From: Bradyrhizobium sp. AS23.2
GTDB taxonomy: Bacteria; Pseudomonadota; Alphaproteobacteria; Rhizobiales; Xanthobacteraceae
Direction of reading: 5' to 3'
Length of the DNA stretch: 50,395 nt
NCBI RefSeq assembly: GCF_001908185.1
Contig: NZ_LGHM01000141.1
Coordinates: forward strand, 1-50,395
The notes under the pieces are model-generated. The model was not told where the DNA came from, ran no database searches, and saw nothing but the letters and a program-made list of their open reading frames with translations. Within the stretch, counting starts at the first letter, position 1, and each line of letters opens with the position of its first letter. This document shows, piece by piece, positions 1-8,445 of this stretch. The position numbers and the translations under genes were made by a program.

Positions 1-141
1 CTTCTCAAGCGCAAGACCCCGAAGCTTGCCGCAGTGGCGATGGCCAACAAGATGGCCCGTATCGCCTGGAAACTGATGACGACGGGAGAAAGCTACGATA
101 GCGCGCGGATTGATGCCAAATGGCTGTTGCCGCGTAGTTGA
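1..141 (+). CDS. IS110/IS1111-family transposase, C-terminal end (cut by window start)
   Basis: Frame 1 is open from the first base to a TGA at 139-141 and gives 46 residues. The stretch KLAAVAMANKMARIAWKLM resembles the C-terminal end of the transposase_20 domain of IS110/IS1111 DEDD transposases, where a (A/V)ALANKxARIxW motif is typical. The protein normally has about 320-420 residues, so only the last tenth is visible and the catalytic residues cannot be checked. The following gene is unrelated, so the element must end between 141 and about 650. Family assignment rests on this one motif and on the arrangement of a noncoding tail after it. Confidence 0.7.
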   Translation, partial: LLKRKTPKLAAVAMANKMARIAWKLMTTGESYDSARIDAKWLLPRS

Positions 142-400
142 GAGATTCGGCCGACCGGCGGCTTAGTCCACCGGCCGAACCGGAGCTGCAAGAGCAGAGG
201 AGATGGTGCGATCGATCGACCCGAGACGCGAGCAAATCCGTGGGACCCATTGGCCGAACAAGGTCGCAGGGTTGATTGGAACTCGTGTTGCGGAAACCAT
301 CTTGGCCAGCGGCTACCAAGCTGCACCGACAGGCCGGACATATGGATGCAAGCGATCCGATCAAACCTCACAAAGCTCTTGTGCCACGGGGGCCGTCCAC
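142..400 (+). ncRNA. Possible bridge RNA/seekRNA region of the IS element
   Basis: No convincing gene follows the transposase stop; the overlapping short frames here look random. In IS1111-type elements the guide RNA (bridge RNA or seekRNA) is encoded between the transposase stop and the right end. A GC-rich hairpin is visible close to the stop: CCGGCGG (155-161), loop CTTAGT, CCACCGG (168-174), with one mismatch. The role is inferred from family and position only; the element could instead be of the IS110 group, whose RNA lies upstream of the transposase and outside this window. Confidence 0.25.
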
Positions 401-406
401 ATATGG

Positions 407-440
407 GTCCCGGGCTCGCGACTTCGTCGCGCCCCGGGAC
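407..440. repeat. Half copy of a Bradyrhizobium-type extragenic palindromic repeat
   Basis: GTCCCGGGCTCGCG, then ACTTCGT, then CGCGCCCCGGGAC form a hairpin that is the reverse complement of the first arm of the repeat at 10074-10174. The second arm expected on the transposase side is missing, as if the insertion sequence or a deletion had removed it. Confidence 0.6.
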
Positions 441-686
441 GACGGCAGAGTTTGTTGATGCGGCTGCGCAGAACATCGGCATAGGAACCGTCCGTTCGCA
501 CCTGCACTCTCACATTATAAGCATGTGAAGCCCTGCATTAGAATGTGAAGCCCTGCGGCTTTCCGTCATCCGAATTGTCGAGACGGCAGGCGGCCTTGCC
601 GGTTGCCTCGCTGCGCCTGCGTCGCTATCGTCTCATCAAACAGGCCGCAAAAGGCCCAAAAAGTTGATGTGTCAGGGAGGAAGAGG
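441..686. other. Intergenic region upstream of the ABC importer, with a 14-bp direct repeat
   Basis: No supported gene. ATGTGAAGCCCTGC occurs twice, at 523-536 and 543-556, with starts 20 bases apart, about two helical turns, as a pair of regulator sites might be. A purine-rich ribosome-binding stretch, GGGAGGAAGAGG (675-686), directly precedes the ATG at 687. The promoter of the importer operon presumably lies here, but no clear -35/-10 pair was recognised. Confidence 0.4.
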
Positions 687-2285
687 ATGCGGAGCGTGTG
701 GGCGCTCGCCGCAGTGGCGGCGCTATCTGTGCTGACGGCTTCAACCACCACGCGCGCCGGCGAGCCCAAACAGGGCGGGATCCTGCGGATGTATCATCGC
801 GACAGCCCAGGCAATGCGTCGATCCATGAGGGCGCGACCTATTCGCTCAATGTTCCCTTCATGCCCGTGTTCAACAATCTCGTCATCTACAAGCAGGACG
901 AGCCGCAGAACAGCCTCAACAACATCGTCCCGGAACTCGCCGAGAGCTGGGCCTGGGTCAACGACAACAAGACCCTGACCTTCAAGCTGCGCCAGGGCGT
1001 CAAATGGCATGACGGCAAGCCGTTCACCGCGGCCGACGTCAAATGCACCTTCGACATGCTGATGGGCAAGTCGCAGCAGAAGTTCCGGCAGAACCCGCGC
1101 AAAGCCTGGTACAACGAGGTCAACGACGTCGCGACCAATGGCGATTTCGAGGTCTCGTTCAACCTGAAGCGGCCGCAGCCTTCGCTGCTGGCGCTGCTCG
1201 CCTCCGGCTACACGCCGGTCTACCCCTGCCATGTCTCGCCCGGCGACATGCGCACGCATCCGATCGGCACCGGACCGTTCAAATTCGTCGACTTCAAGGC
1301 CAATGAATCGATCAAGCTGACGCGCAATCCGGATTATTGGCGCAAGGGCCGCCCCTATCTCGACGGCATCGAATTTACCATCATTCAGAACCGCTCGACT
1401 GCCATCCTCGCCTTCGTCGCCGGCAAGTTCGACATGACCTTTCCGACGCACATCACGATTCCGCTCCTGAAGGACGTGAAATCGCAGGCGTCGAACGCGA
1501 TTTGCGTGGTCGAGCCAACCAACGTCTCGACCAACATCATCGTCAACTCCACGGCGCCACCCTTCGACAACGTCGACATCCGCCGCGCCATGGCGCTGGC
1601 GCTCGACCGCAAGGCGTTCGTCTCCATCCTGTTCGAGGGGCAAGCGGATATCGGCGGCACCATGCTGCCGCCGCCGCACGGTCTCTGGGGCATGCCGAAG
1701 GACATGCTGGAGAGCATTCCGGGCTATGGCCCGGATGTGAACGCCAACCGCGAGGAGGCGAAGAAGCTGATGCAGAAGGCGGGTTATGGTCCGGACAAGC
1801 ATCTCCCGGTCAAGGTCTCGACGCGCAACCTCGCGGAATATCGCGATCCCGCCGTGATCCTGATCGACCAGCTCAAGAGCATCTATATCGACGGCGAGCT
1901 CGACGTCGTGGAGACCGCAAACTGGTTCCCGAAGGTCGCGCGCAAGGATTACATGCTCGGCCTCAACCTCACCGGAAATGCCGTCGACGATCCCGACCAG
2001 TCCTTCTACGAGAACTATTCCTGCGGCTCGGAGCGCAACTACACCAATTACTGCAACAAGGAGATCGAGAAGCTCTTCGACGCGCAGTCGCAGGAGACCA
2101 ACATCGACAAACGCAAGAAGCTGGTCTGGGAGATCGACAAGAAGTTGCAGGAGGACGTCGCCCGCCCGATCATCTTCCATGCGCGGGCCGGCACCTGCTG
2201 GCAACCCTATGTCAAGGGCGTGACGGTGATGTCGAACAGCTCCTATAATGGCTATCGCTACGAGGACGTGTGGATGGACAAGTAG
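687..2285 (+). CDS. ABC transporter substrate-binding protein, family 5 (peptide/opine/nickel type)
   Basis: Extracytoplasmic solute receptor of the SBP_bac_5 (DppA/OppA) class, 532 residues, which is typical for the family. An ATG at 603 is also in frame, but the ATG at 687 has a strong purine-rich Shine-Dalgarno stretch and opens directly into a Sec signal peptide (RSVWALAAVAALSVLTAS) with likely cleavage after TRA, residue 24. The mature part shows class features such as WVNDNKTLTFKLRQGVKWHDG near the N-terminus and GTGPFKF in the middle. It is the first gene of a plus-strand operon with two permeases and a double ATPase; the next gene starts 42 bases on. The substrate cannot be told from sequence; peptides or other small organic solutes are possible. 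Confidence 0.92.
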   Translation: MRSVWALAAVAALSVLTASTTTRAGEPKQGGILRMYHRDSPGNASIHEGATYSLNVPFMPVFNNLVIYKQDEPQNSLNNIVPELAESWAWVNDNKTLTFKLRQGVKWHDGKPFTAADVKCTFDMLMGKSQQKFRQNPRKAWYNEVNDVATNGDFEVSFNLKRPQPSLLALLASGYTPVYPCHVSPGDMRTHPIGTGPFKFVDFKANESIKLTRNPDYWRKGRPYLDGIEFTIIQNRSTAILAFVAGKFDMTFPTHITIPLLKDVKSQASNAICVVEPTNVSTNIIVNSTAPPFDNVDIRRAMALALDRKAFVSILFEGQADIGGTMLPPPHGLWGMPKDMLESIPGYGPDVNANREEAKKLMQKAGYGPDKHLPVKVSTRNLAEYRDPAVILIDQLKSIYIDGELDVVETANWFPKVARKDYMLGLNLTGNAVDDPDQSFYENYSCGSERNYTNYCNKEIEKLFDAQSQETNIDKRKKLVWEIDKKLQEDVARPIIFHARAGTCWQPYVKGVTVMSNSSYNGYRYEDVWMDK

Positions 2286-2327
2286 CGCAGGCCTCGGGCG
2301 GCTGACGGGTTCGACAGGAGGCGATGC

Positions 2328-3275
2328 ATGTTTGCCTATCTGGTGCGGCGCCTGTTCCTGATGCTCGTGACCCTGTTCGGGATCTCGATCGTCATCTTCT
2401 TCCTGCTGCGCATCGTGCCCGGCAACATCGTCGACATCCTGTTCGCCGCGGCCGGCTATGTCGATCCCGCCGACAAGGCCAATCTGGAGAAGGAGCTCGG
2501 CATCGACCAGCCGCTGATCGTGCAATATTGGCACTGGATCAGCGGCTTCCTGCGCGGCGATTTCGGCTACTCCTACGTCTCCGAGAAGCCCGCGCTGCAG
2601 GAGATCCTGCCGCGGATCCCGATCACGGCGCGGCTCGCTGGCCTTGCGCTGTTGTTCTCGGCCTCGATCGGCATCCCGCTCGGCGTCATCAGCGCGGTGA
2701 AGCAGGGAACAAAGCTCGATTACGCGCTGCGCGTCGTCAGCCTCAGCGGATTGTCGCTGCCCTCGTTCTGGCTCGGCTTGCTCATTCTCACCGCGTCGGT
2801 GGCGATGTTCGGCCAGATGCCGATCTTCAACCCCAATCCGCAGACCTGGCTCGAAGCGTTCGCGACCTATGCCGTGCCGGCGGCCGCCGTCGGCTTTCGC
2901 AGCGCCGCGCTCACCATGCGCATCACGCGATCCTCGATGCTGGAGGTGCTGCGGCAGGATTACATCCGAACCGCACGCGCGAAGGGCGCATCCGATGCGG
3001 CCGTGAACTATCACCACGCGCTGAAAAACGCGATTCTGCCTGTCATCACCGTGATCGGCATTGAGGCGGCGTTCCTGATCGGCGGCCTGATCGTCACCGA
3101 GACCGTGTTCAACATCCCCGGCGTCGCACGCTTCCTGGTCGAGGCGATCCGCTGGCGCGACTATCCGATCGTGCAGAACCTCGTGATGCTCATCGCGGTC
3201 GTGGTGGTGTTCGCGAATTTCACCGTCGACATGCTCTACGCGGTGTTCGATCCGCGCATCCGGTACACGGATTGA
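2328..3275 (+). CDS. ABC transporter permease, DppB/OppB type
   Basis: Inner-membrane permease subunit, 315 residues, standard for the DppB class. The N-terminus (MFAYLVRRLFLMLVTLFGIS) is the usual first membrane span. About six hydrophobic segments are present, with the periplasmic loop after the first span. The cytoplasmic EAA loop, which docks onto the ATPase, is recognisable near residues 215-240 (ARAKGASDAAVNYHHALKNA). It sits between the binding protein and the second permease and should form a heterodimeric channel with the latter. The preceding bases contain GACAGGAGGCG, a good ribosome-binding site. Confidence 0.93.
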   Translation: MFAYLVRRLFLMLVTLFGISIVIFFLLRIVPGNIVDILFAAAGYVDPADKANLEKELGIDQPLIVQYWHWISGFLRGDFGYSYVSEKPALQEILPRIPITARLAGLALLFSASIGIPLGVISAVKQGTKLDYALRVVSLSGLSLPSFWLGLLILTASVAMFGQMPIFNPNPQTWLEAFATYAVPAAAVGFRSAALTMRITRSSMLEVLRQDYIRTARAKGASDAAVNYHHALKNAILPVITVIGIEAAFLIGGLIVTETVFNIPGVARFLVEAIRWRDYPIVQNLVMLIAVVVVFANFTVDMLYAVFDPRIRYTD

Positions 3276-3317
3276 TCGTATGATTTTTGCTCACACAGTG
3301 AATTCGCTCTCTTTCAC

Positions 3318-3457
3318 CTCTCCCCGCTTGCGAGGCGGGGTCGAATTTGCGCAAGGCGCAAATTCGGGTGAGGGGGGCTCTCCGCGAGTCCAACTCTCAC
3401 CGTCCCTGTGGAGAGCCCCCCTCACCCCAACCCTCTCCCCGCAGGCGGGGCGAGGGG
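3318..3457. repeat. Palindromic repeat inside the ABC importer operon
   Basis: An 18-base arm GGGTGAGGGGGGCTCTCC (3366-3383) is matched perfectly by its inverse at 3410-3427, across a 26-base loop. Outer arms built on CTCTCCCCGC (near 3320 and 3430) flank it. The unit lies between the two permease genes. In RNA it would form a very strong stem just upstream of the second permease. Confidence 0.85.
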
Positions 3458-3469
3458 GAAGGTAGCAGC

Positions 3470-4363
3470 ATGGCCGCGATCGACTTTGACGTTGAACTGA
3501 GGCGCGCCGGAGCGCACGCGACCGGTGGCTGGCGGCGAGTGCTGTTCCTGGCGCGGCGGCACGTGCTGGGCGCGGCCGGGCTCGTCATCATGACGGCATT
3601 CGTGTTCACTGCGATCTTCGCCGATTTCATCGCGCGATATGATCCGCTCACGGTCGATTCCGCCCACGCGCTGATGCGCCCGAGCCTGGCGCACTGGATG
3701 GGCACGGACTCGTTCGGCCGCGACGTCTTCAGCCGCATCATCCATGGCGCGCGGATCTCGCTCGCGGTCGGCATCGGCTCGACCGCGCTCGGCGGCTCCA
3801 TTGGCGTAATCGTGGGCCTCACTTCCGGTTATCTCTCCGGGTGGGTCGATCTCGTGTTCCAGCGCGTGTCCGACATCCTCCAGGCGCTGCCGCTGCTCGT
3901 GCTGGCGCTGGTGATGACCGCCGCGCTCGGTCCGTCGCTGCCGAACGTGATCCTCGCGATCGCCATTCCACTGATCCCGACGGTCGCGCGCGTCATCCGC
4001 GCCAACACGCTGGCGCTGCGCGAGCTGCCATTCGTCGAAGCCGCCAAGTCGATCGGCATGAGCGAGGTACGCATCGCGCTCCGCCACGTGCTGCCGAACA
4101 CGCTGGCGCCGTTGATCGTGCTCGCGACCGCCCAGCTCGGCTCCACCATCCTCACCGAAGCCTCCCTCTCCTTCCTCGGCCTCGGCATTCCCGAGCCTTA
4201 TCCGTCATGGGGCCGCATGCTCTCCGAGTCCGCCGCCGAATATGTCCGCACCGCGCCGTGGCTCGTGATCTTCCCGGGCATCGCGATCAGCCTCGCCGTG
4301 TTCGGCGCCAATCTGTTCGGTGACGCCCTGCGCGACATTCTCGACCCGAGGCAGCGCGGCTGA
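3470..4363 (+). CDS. ABC transporter permease, DppC/OppC type
   Basis: Second permease subunit, 297 residues from the ATG at 3470. An in-frame ATG further upstream (3347) would add 41 residues encoded entirely by the palindromic repeat, so it is rejected. The N-terminal cytoplasmic stretch, a first span near residues 30-50, the typical periplasmic GTDSFGRDVFSRIIHGAR motif and an EAA loop (EAAKSIGMSEVRIALRHVLP) are all visible. The stop codon TGA at 4361-4363 shares its last base with the start of the ATPase gene, which suggests translational coupling. It pairs with the permease at 2328-3275. Confidence 0.93.
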   Translation: MAAIDFDVELRRAGAHATGGWRRVLFLARRHVLGAAGLVIMTAFVFTAIFADFIARYDPLTVDSAHALMRPSLAHWMGTDSFGRDVFSRIIHGARISLAVGIGSTALGGSIGVIVGLTSGYLSGWVDLVFQRVSDILQALPLLVLALVMTAALGPSLPNVILAIAIPLIPTVARVIRANTLALRELPFVEAAKSIGMSEVRIALRHVLPNTLAPLIVLATAQLGSTILTEASLSFLGLGIPEPYPSWGRMLSESAAEYVRTAPWLVIFPGIAISLAVFGANLFGDALRDILDPRQRG

Positions 4364-6354
4364 TGGCGGAAAAATCCGATCTCGTGCTCGAAGTGAAGAA
4401 CCTGAAGACGGTGTTCTTCACCAACTCCGGCCTGTTCAAGGCCGTGGACGACGTCTCCTTCACCGTCAGGCGCGGCGAGACGCTGGCGATCGTCGGTGAA
4501 TCCGGCTGCGGCAAGAGCGTCACCGCGCTGTCGCTCATGCGGCTCGTGCCCGATCCCCCCGGCCGCATCGTTGGCGGCTCCGTCGCGCTCGAAGGCACCG
4601 ATCTGCTGGCGCTGGATGAAGCCCAGATGCGCGCTGTCAGGGGCAACCGCATCTCCATGATCTTCCAGGAGCCGATGACCTCGCTCAATCCGGTCATGCG
4701 GATCGGCGACCAGATCGTGGAGGCCGTGCGGCTGCACCGGAACATACCGTCGAAAGAGGCGCAGAACATCGCGGTCGAGATGCTGCGGCTGGTGCGAATT
4801 CCTGAACCGGCCCGCCGCGCAAGGGAATATCCGCATCAACTCTCCGGTGGCATGCGCCAGCGCGCGATGATCGCGATGGCGCTGGCGTGCCGGCCGGCAC
4901 TCCTGATCGCGGACGAGCCGACCACCGCGCTCGACGTCACCATCCAGGCGCAGATCCTGGCCCTGATCCTCGACCTGCAAAAGGAGCTCGGCACGGGCCT
5001 CGTGCTGATCACGCACGATCTCGGCGTCGTCGCACAGACTGCGCAGCGCGTGATCGTGATGTATGCGGGCCGGAAGGTCGAGGAGGCCAGCGTCGAAGCG
5101 CTCTTTGCCGCGCCAATGCATCCCTACACGCGCGGGCTGATGGCCTCGATCCCGGCCGTGCCGGCGTCCGGTGTCGCCGCGCAGGAGCGGCTGAACGAAA
5201 TTCCCGGCACCGTGCCGTCGCTGGTACGGCTACCAAAAGGCTGCGCCTTTGCGCCGCGCTGCAAGCTCGCGGTCAAACGTTGCGAGGCCGAGTATCCGCC
5301 GCTGGCGGACTGGGGGCGGCGGCCATCTCGCTGCCTGCTGGCGCGCGGGCGAAGTGGCGGAGGTGGCATGACCGAGACGCTGCTCGAAGTCACCGATCTT
5401 AGGAAGCATTACCCGGTGCGCGCCGGCGTGCTGCGCCGGCAGGTCGGCACCGTGCATGCGGTCGATGGCGTCTCGTTCTCGCTCGGCACCGGTGAGACGC
5501 TCGGGCTCGTCGGCGAATCCGGCTGCGGCAAGTCGACGGTGGCGCGCAGCGTGCTGCGGCTGGTCGAGCCGACGTCAGGCCAGATCCGCCTCGAGGGCGA
5601 AGACATCACCCATCTGTCCAAGACGGCGCTGCGGCCGCACCGCCGCTCGATGCAGATCGTGTTCCAGGACCCCTTCGCCTCGCTCAATCCGCGCATGACC
5701 GCGGGCGACATCGTCGGAGAGCCGCTGGCCGTGCATGGTCTCGCGACCGGCAAGGCGCTGGAGGCGCGCGTCGCGAAACTGTTCGAGCAGGTCGGCTTGC
5801 GGCCCGACCAGATGCCGAATTTCCCGCATCAATTCTCCGGTGGCCAGCGTCAACGCATCTGCATCGCGCGGGCGCTCGCGCTGGAGCCGCGCCTGATCGT
5901 CTGCGACGAGCCGGTGTCCGCGCTCGACGTCTCGATCCAGGCGCAGGTCATCAACCTCCTGATCGACCTGCAGCGCCAGCACGGTTTTTCCTACCTCTTC
6001 ATCGCGCACGACCTCGCCGTGGTCGCGCATATCAGCCACCGTGTCGCGGTGATGTATCTCGGCCGCATCGTCGAGATCGCCGACAAGGACGAGCTGTTCC
6101 GCAACCCGCGCCATCCCTACACGCAGGCCCTGCTCGCCTCCGTGCCGATCGCCAACCCGCTCGCGAAAAAACTCGCGCCGCTGGTCGACGGCGACGTGCC
6201 GAGCCCGGTCAATCCGCCCTCGGGCTGCGCATTCCACACCCGCTGCCGCTTTGCGATGGAGCGATGCAAGACGGAACGGCCGGCGCTGGTGGACGCGGGC
6301 GGCGGGCACCGGGTGGCGTGTTTGCTGAATGAGGGGACGGGGCGGAGCCAGTAG
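4363..6354 (+). CDS. ABC transporter ATP-binding protein, fused DppD-DppF type
   Basis: Two complete nucleotide-binding domains in one 663-residue chain, energising the peptide-type importer. Domain 1 (about residues 5-325) has Walker A GESGCGKS, signature LSGGMRQR and Walker B LLIADEPTTALD. Domain 2 (about 337-655) has GESGCGKS, FSGGQRQR and LIVCDEPVSALD. Both carry the C-terminal oligopeptide-transporter extension with the Cys-rich GCAFAPRCKLAVKRC and GCAFHTRCRFAMERC motifs that bind an iron-sulfur cluster in some DppD/DppF proteins. The linker contains a Met after GRSGGGG, where the second protein would begin in organisms with separate genes, so this looks like a gene fusion. Its start overlaps the preceding stop. 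Confidence 0.93.
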   Translation: MAEKSDLVLEVKNLKTVFFTNSGLFKAVDDVSFTVRRGETLAIVGESGCGKSVTALSLMRLVPDPPGRIVGGSVALEGTDLLALDEAQMRAVRGNRISMIFQEPMTSLNPVMRIGDQIVEAVRLHRNIPSKEAQNIAVEMLRLVRIPEPARRAREYPHQLSGGMRQRAMIAMALACRPALLIADEPTTALDVTIQAQILALILDLQKELGTGLVLITHDLGVVAQTAQRVIVMYAGRKVEEASVEALFAAPMHPYTRGLMASIPAVPASGVAAQERLNEIPGTVPSLVRLPKGCAFAPRCKLAVKRCEAEYPPLADWGRRPSRCLLARGRSGGGGMTETLLEVTDLRKHYPVRAGVLRRQVGTVHAVDGVSFSLGTGETLGLVGESGCGKSTVARSVLRLVEPTSGQIRLEGEDITHLSKTALRPHRRSMQIVFQDPFASLNPRMTAGDIVGEPLAVHGLATGKALEARVAKLFEQVGLRPDQMPNFPHQFSGGQRQRICIARALALEPRLIVCDEPVSALDVSIQAQVINLLIDLQRQHGFSYLFIAHDLAVVAHISHRVAVMYLGRIVEIADKDELFRNPRHPYTQALLASVPIANPLAKKLAPLVDGDVPSPVNPPSGCAFHTRCRFAMERCKTERPALVDAGGGHRVACLLNEGTGRSQ

Positions 6355-6358
6355 GTGC

Positions 6359-6450
6359 CGTAGGGTGGGCAAAGCGAAGCGTGCCCACCGTCCCCGTACA
6401 ATCGCCGCACGACGGTGGGCACGGCGCTATGCGCCTTTGCCCACCCTACG
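6359..6450. repeat. Nested palindromic repeat between convergent genes
   Basis: CGTAGGGTGGGCAAA (6359-6373) pairs perfectly with TTTGCCCACCCTACG (6436-6450), and an inner pair GTGCCCACCGT / ACGGTGGGCAC (6381-6391 and 6412-6422) gives a second stem. It lies exactly between the ends of the ATPase gene and the carboxylase gene and could end transcription from both sides. The same CGTAGGGTGG end is shared by the repeats at 11164-11281 and, in altered form, at 25752-25840 and 43778-43819. Confidence 0.85.
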
Positions 6451-6468
6451 ACAGCAGCGCCTGCCGCG

Positions 6469-8445
6469 CTAACCCGCCTCGATCTCCGCCACGATCCTGC
6501 CCGTGGTCACCTGCTCGCCCTCGGCGACGTCGATCGCGGCGACGATTCCGTCGATGCCGGCCTTGTGGACGTGCTCCATCTTCATCGCTTCCAGCGTCAT
6601 CACCGGCTGACCGGCGATGACGCGGTCGCCCGGCTTGACCAGGACGGCGACGACGCGGCCGTTCATGGCGGCGCGGACCTTGCCGTCGCCGCCATTGCTC
6701 GTGGCGGCCTTTGGCGCGGCGAGCGTGAGATCGGTCACCGTGAGCGGGATGCCGCGGTGCTGGAGATAGAGCCGGTCGCCGTCGCGGAGAAACCTTGCGC
6801 TGTCCGTCACGCCATCGTGGCGGAAGCGGACAGCGTCGGGTTCGAGCTCGTCGATCTCGAACCGGTTCTGACGGCCGTCGACGACGACGGTGTAACCGCC
6901 GTCGCGCTCGCGCGTGACTTCGAGTTCATGCGCTTGGCCTGCGATCTCGATTTTCGCCGGCAGCGGAAAGGTTGCCGCGAGGCTCCGACCGCCGCGCCAT
7001 GACGGCGCCAACGGATTGGTCACGTAGAGCAGCAGGCCCGCCAGCGCCGTATCGAAAGCGGCGCCTGCCCGTGGCGCCAGCAGCTCGTCGCGGTGGGCGC
7101 CGATGAATGCCGTCGTCGCCTCGCCCTTGGCAAAGCCGGGGTGACGCAAGCACGACATCAAGAAGGCCTGGTTGGTGGTCACGCCGAACGCAGTGAGCTG
7201 CTCCAGGCCGACGATCAGCCGCCCACGCGCCTCCTCGCGGGTCGCACCAAGGCTGATCACTTTGGCGATCATGGAATCGTAGAACGGCGGGATCTCCGAG
7301 CCCGATTGCAGCGCGTGCTCGACACGGATGCCGTCCGGCACCTGCCAGCGCGCCATGCGGCCGGACTGCGGCATGAAATCATGCGCGGCATCTTCCGAAC
7401 AGAGCCGGACCTCGATGGCATGGCCCGAGAAGCGGATATCCTGCTGCTTCACGGGCAAAGGCTCGCCGCGCGCGACGCGCAGTTGGAGCTCGACGAGATC
7501 GAGCCCGGTAATCGCCTCGGTCACGGGATGCTCGACCTGGAGGCGCGTGTTCATCTCCATGAAGTAGAACTCGCCGCTCGCATCGAGCAGGAATTCCAGC
7601 GTGCCGGCGCCTTCGTAACGCAGCGCCTTCACAGCGGCGACCGCGACCTCGCCCATTTTCGCGCGCAGCTCCGGCGTCACGGCCGGCGACGGCGCCTCCT
7701 CGATCAGCTTCTGGTGCCGCCGCTGCACCGAGCAGTCGCGCTCACCGAGATGGATGGCGTTGCCGTGGCTGTCACCGAAGACCTGGATCTCGATGTGCCT
7801 GGGGTTCTGAATGGCGCGTTCGAGGATAACCGTGGGATCGCCGAACGCTGCCTTCGCCTCCGACCGTGCGCTGCGCAGCGCATCCGGGAAGGATGCGGCG
7901 CCGGCGACGAGCCGCATGCCACGCCCGCCGCCGCCCGCGACCGCCTTGATCATCACGGGGAAGCCGATTTTCCTGGCCTCCGCGAGCATGACCTCATCGC
8001 CCTGGTCGGCGCCCTGATAGCCGGGCACGACAGGCACGCCCGCCTTCTTCATGATCTCCTTGGCGCCCGCCTTGTTGCCCATCGCCTCGATCGCCTGCGG
8101 CGACGGGCCGATGAAGATGAGGCCGGCATCCTTGCAGCCTCTCGCAAACTCCTCGTTTTCGGCGAGGAAGCCGTAGCCGGGATGCACGGCATCCGCGGCG
8201 CTGGCCTTGGCCGCGGCGATGATCGCGGGGATGTTGAGGTAGGATTGCGCCGGCAGCGCTTCGCCGATGCGCACGGCCTGGTCGGCCTGTCGCACATGGA
8301 GCGCATCGCGATCGGCATCCGAATAGACCGCAACGACGCCAAGGCCGAGCTGCCGCGCACTTCGCATCACGCGCAATGCGATCTCGCCGCGATTGGCGAC
8401 CAGGACCTTGAAGAACGGCCGGTGCTGCACTGATCCGTTCCTCAT
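6469..8445 (-). CDS. Biotin-dependent acyl-CoA carboxylase alpha subunit (biotin carboxylase + BCCP)
   Basis: Carboxylates its own biotin with bicarbonate and ATP and presents it to the beta subunit. 658 residues, the usual size of methylcrotonyl/propionyl-type alpha chains. Order: biotin carboxylase N-domain starting at KVLVANRGEIALRVMRSAR, ATP-grasp domain with the glycine-rich KAVAGGGGRGMRLV loop and the EMNTRLQVEHPVTE motif, C-domain, a linker, and a C-terminal biotinyl domain with the biotin lysine in EAMKMEH near residue 620. The start ATG overlaps the stop of the beta-subunit gene (ATGA, 8442-8445), so the two are coupled. The substrate (methylcrotonyl-, geranyl-, propionyl- or another acyl-CoA) cannot be fixed from the alpha chain. 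Confidence 0.93.
   Translation of the reverse strand: MRNGSVQHRPFFKVLVANRGEIALRVMRSARQLGLGVVAVYSDADRDALHVRQADQAVRIGEALPAQSYLNIPAIIAAAKASAADAVHPGYGFLAENEEFARGCKDAGLIFIGPSPQAIEAMGNKAGAKEIMKKAGVPVVPGYQGADQGDEVMLAEARKIGFPVMIKAVAGGGGRGMRLVAGAASFPDALRSARSEAKAAFGDPTVILERAIQNPRHIEIQVFGDSHGNAIHLGERDCSVQRRHQKLIEEAPSPAVTPELRAKMGEVAVAAVKALRYEGAGTLEFLLDASGEFYFMEMNTRLQVEHPVTEAITGLDLVELQLRVARGEPLPVKQQDIRFSGHAIEVRLCSEDAAHDFMPQSGRMARWQVPDGIRVEHALQSGSEIPPFYDSMIAKVISLGATREEARGRLIVGLEQLTAFGVTTNQAFLMSCLRHPGFAKGEATTAFIGAHRDELLAPRAGAAFDTALAGLLLYVTNPLAPSWRGGRSLAATFPLPAKIEIAGQAHELEVTRERDGGYTVVVDGRQNRFEIDELEPDAVRFRHDGVTDSARFLRDGDRLYLQHRGIPLTVTDLTLAAPKAATSNGGDGKVRAAMNGRVVAVLVKPGDRVIAGQPVMTLEAMKMEHVHKAGIDGIVAAIDVAEGEQVTTGRIVAEIEAG

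Larger units (their letters stand above)
1..405 (+). mobile_element. Right-hand part of an IS110/IS1111-type insertion sequence
   Basis: This holds the transposase tail and about 260 bases of noncoding sequence after it. The right boundary is a guess. It is placed just before a half copy of a genomic palindromic repeat (407-440), because IS1111-type elements often insert into such repeats. These elements lack terminal inverted repeats and usually make no target duplication, so the edge cannot be read from this sequence alone. Confidence 0.4.

Noticed and set aside
203..528. Several short overlapping plus-strand frames after the transposase
   Set aside because: They overlap each other in different frames, lack ribosome-binding sites and motifs, and lie in the presumed noncoding tail of the insertion sequence.
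741..3017. Long open frame (758 codons) on the minus strand opposite the binding protein and permease
   Set aside because: High-GC third-position bias leaves antisense frames open. The product is a low-complexity Arg/Asp/Leu-rich chain with no domain, while the plus strand encodes clear families.
3347..3469. N-terminal extension of the second permease
   Set aside because: Encoded by the repeat between the permease genes; the family start fits the ATG at 3470.
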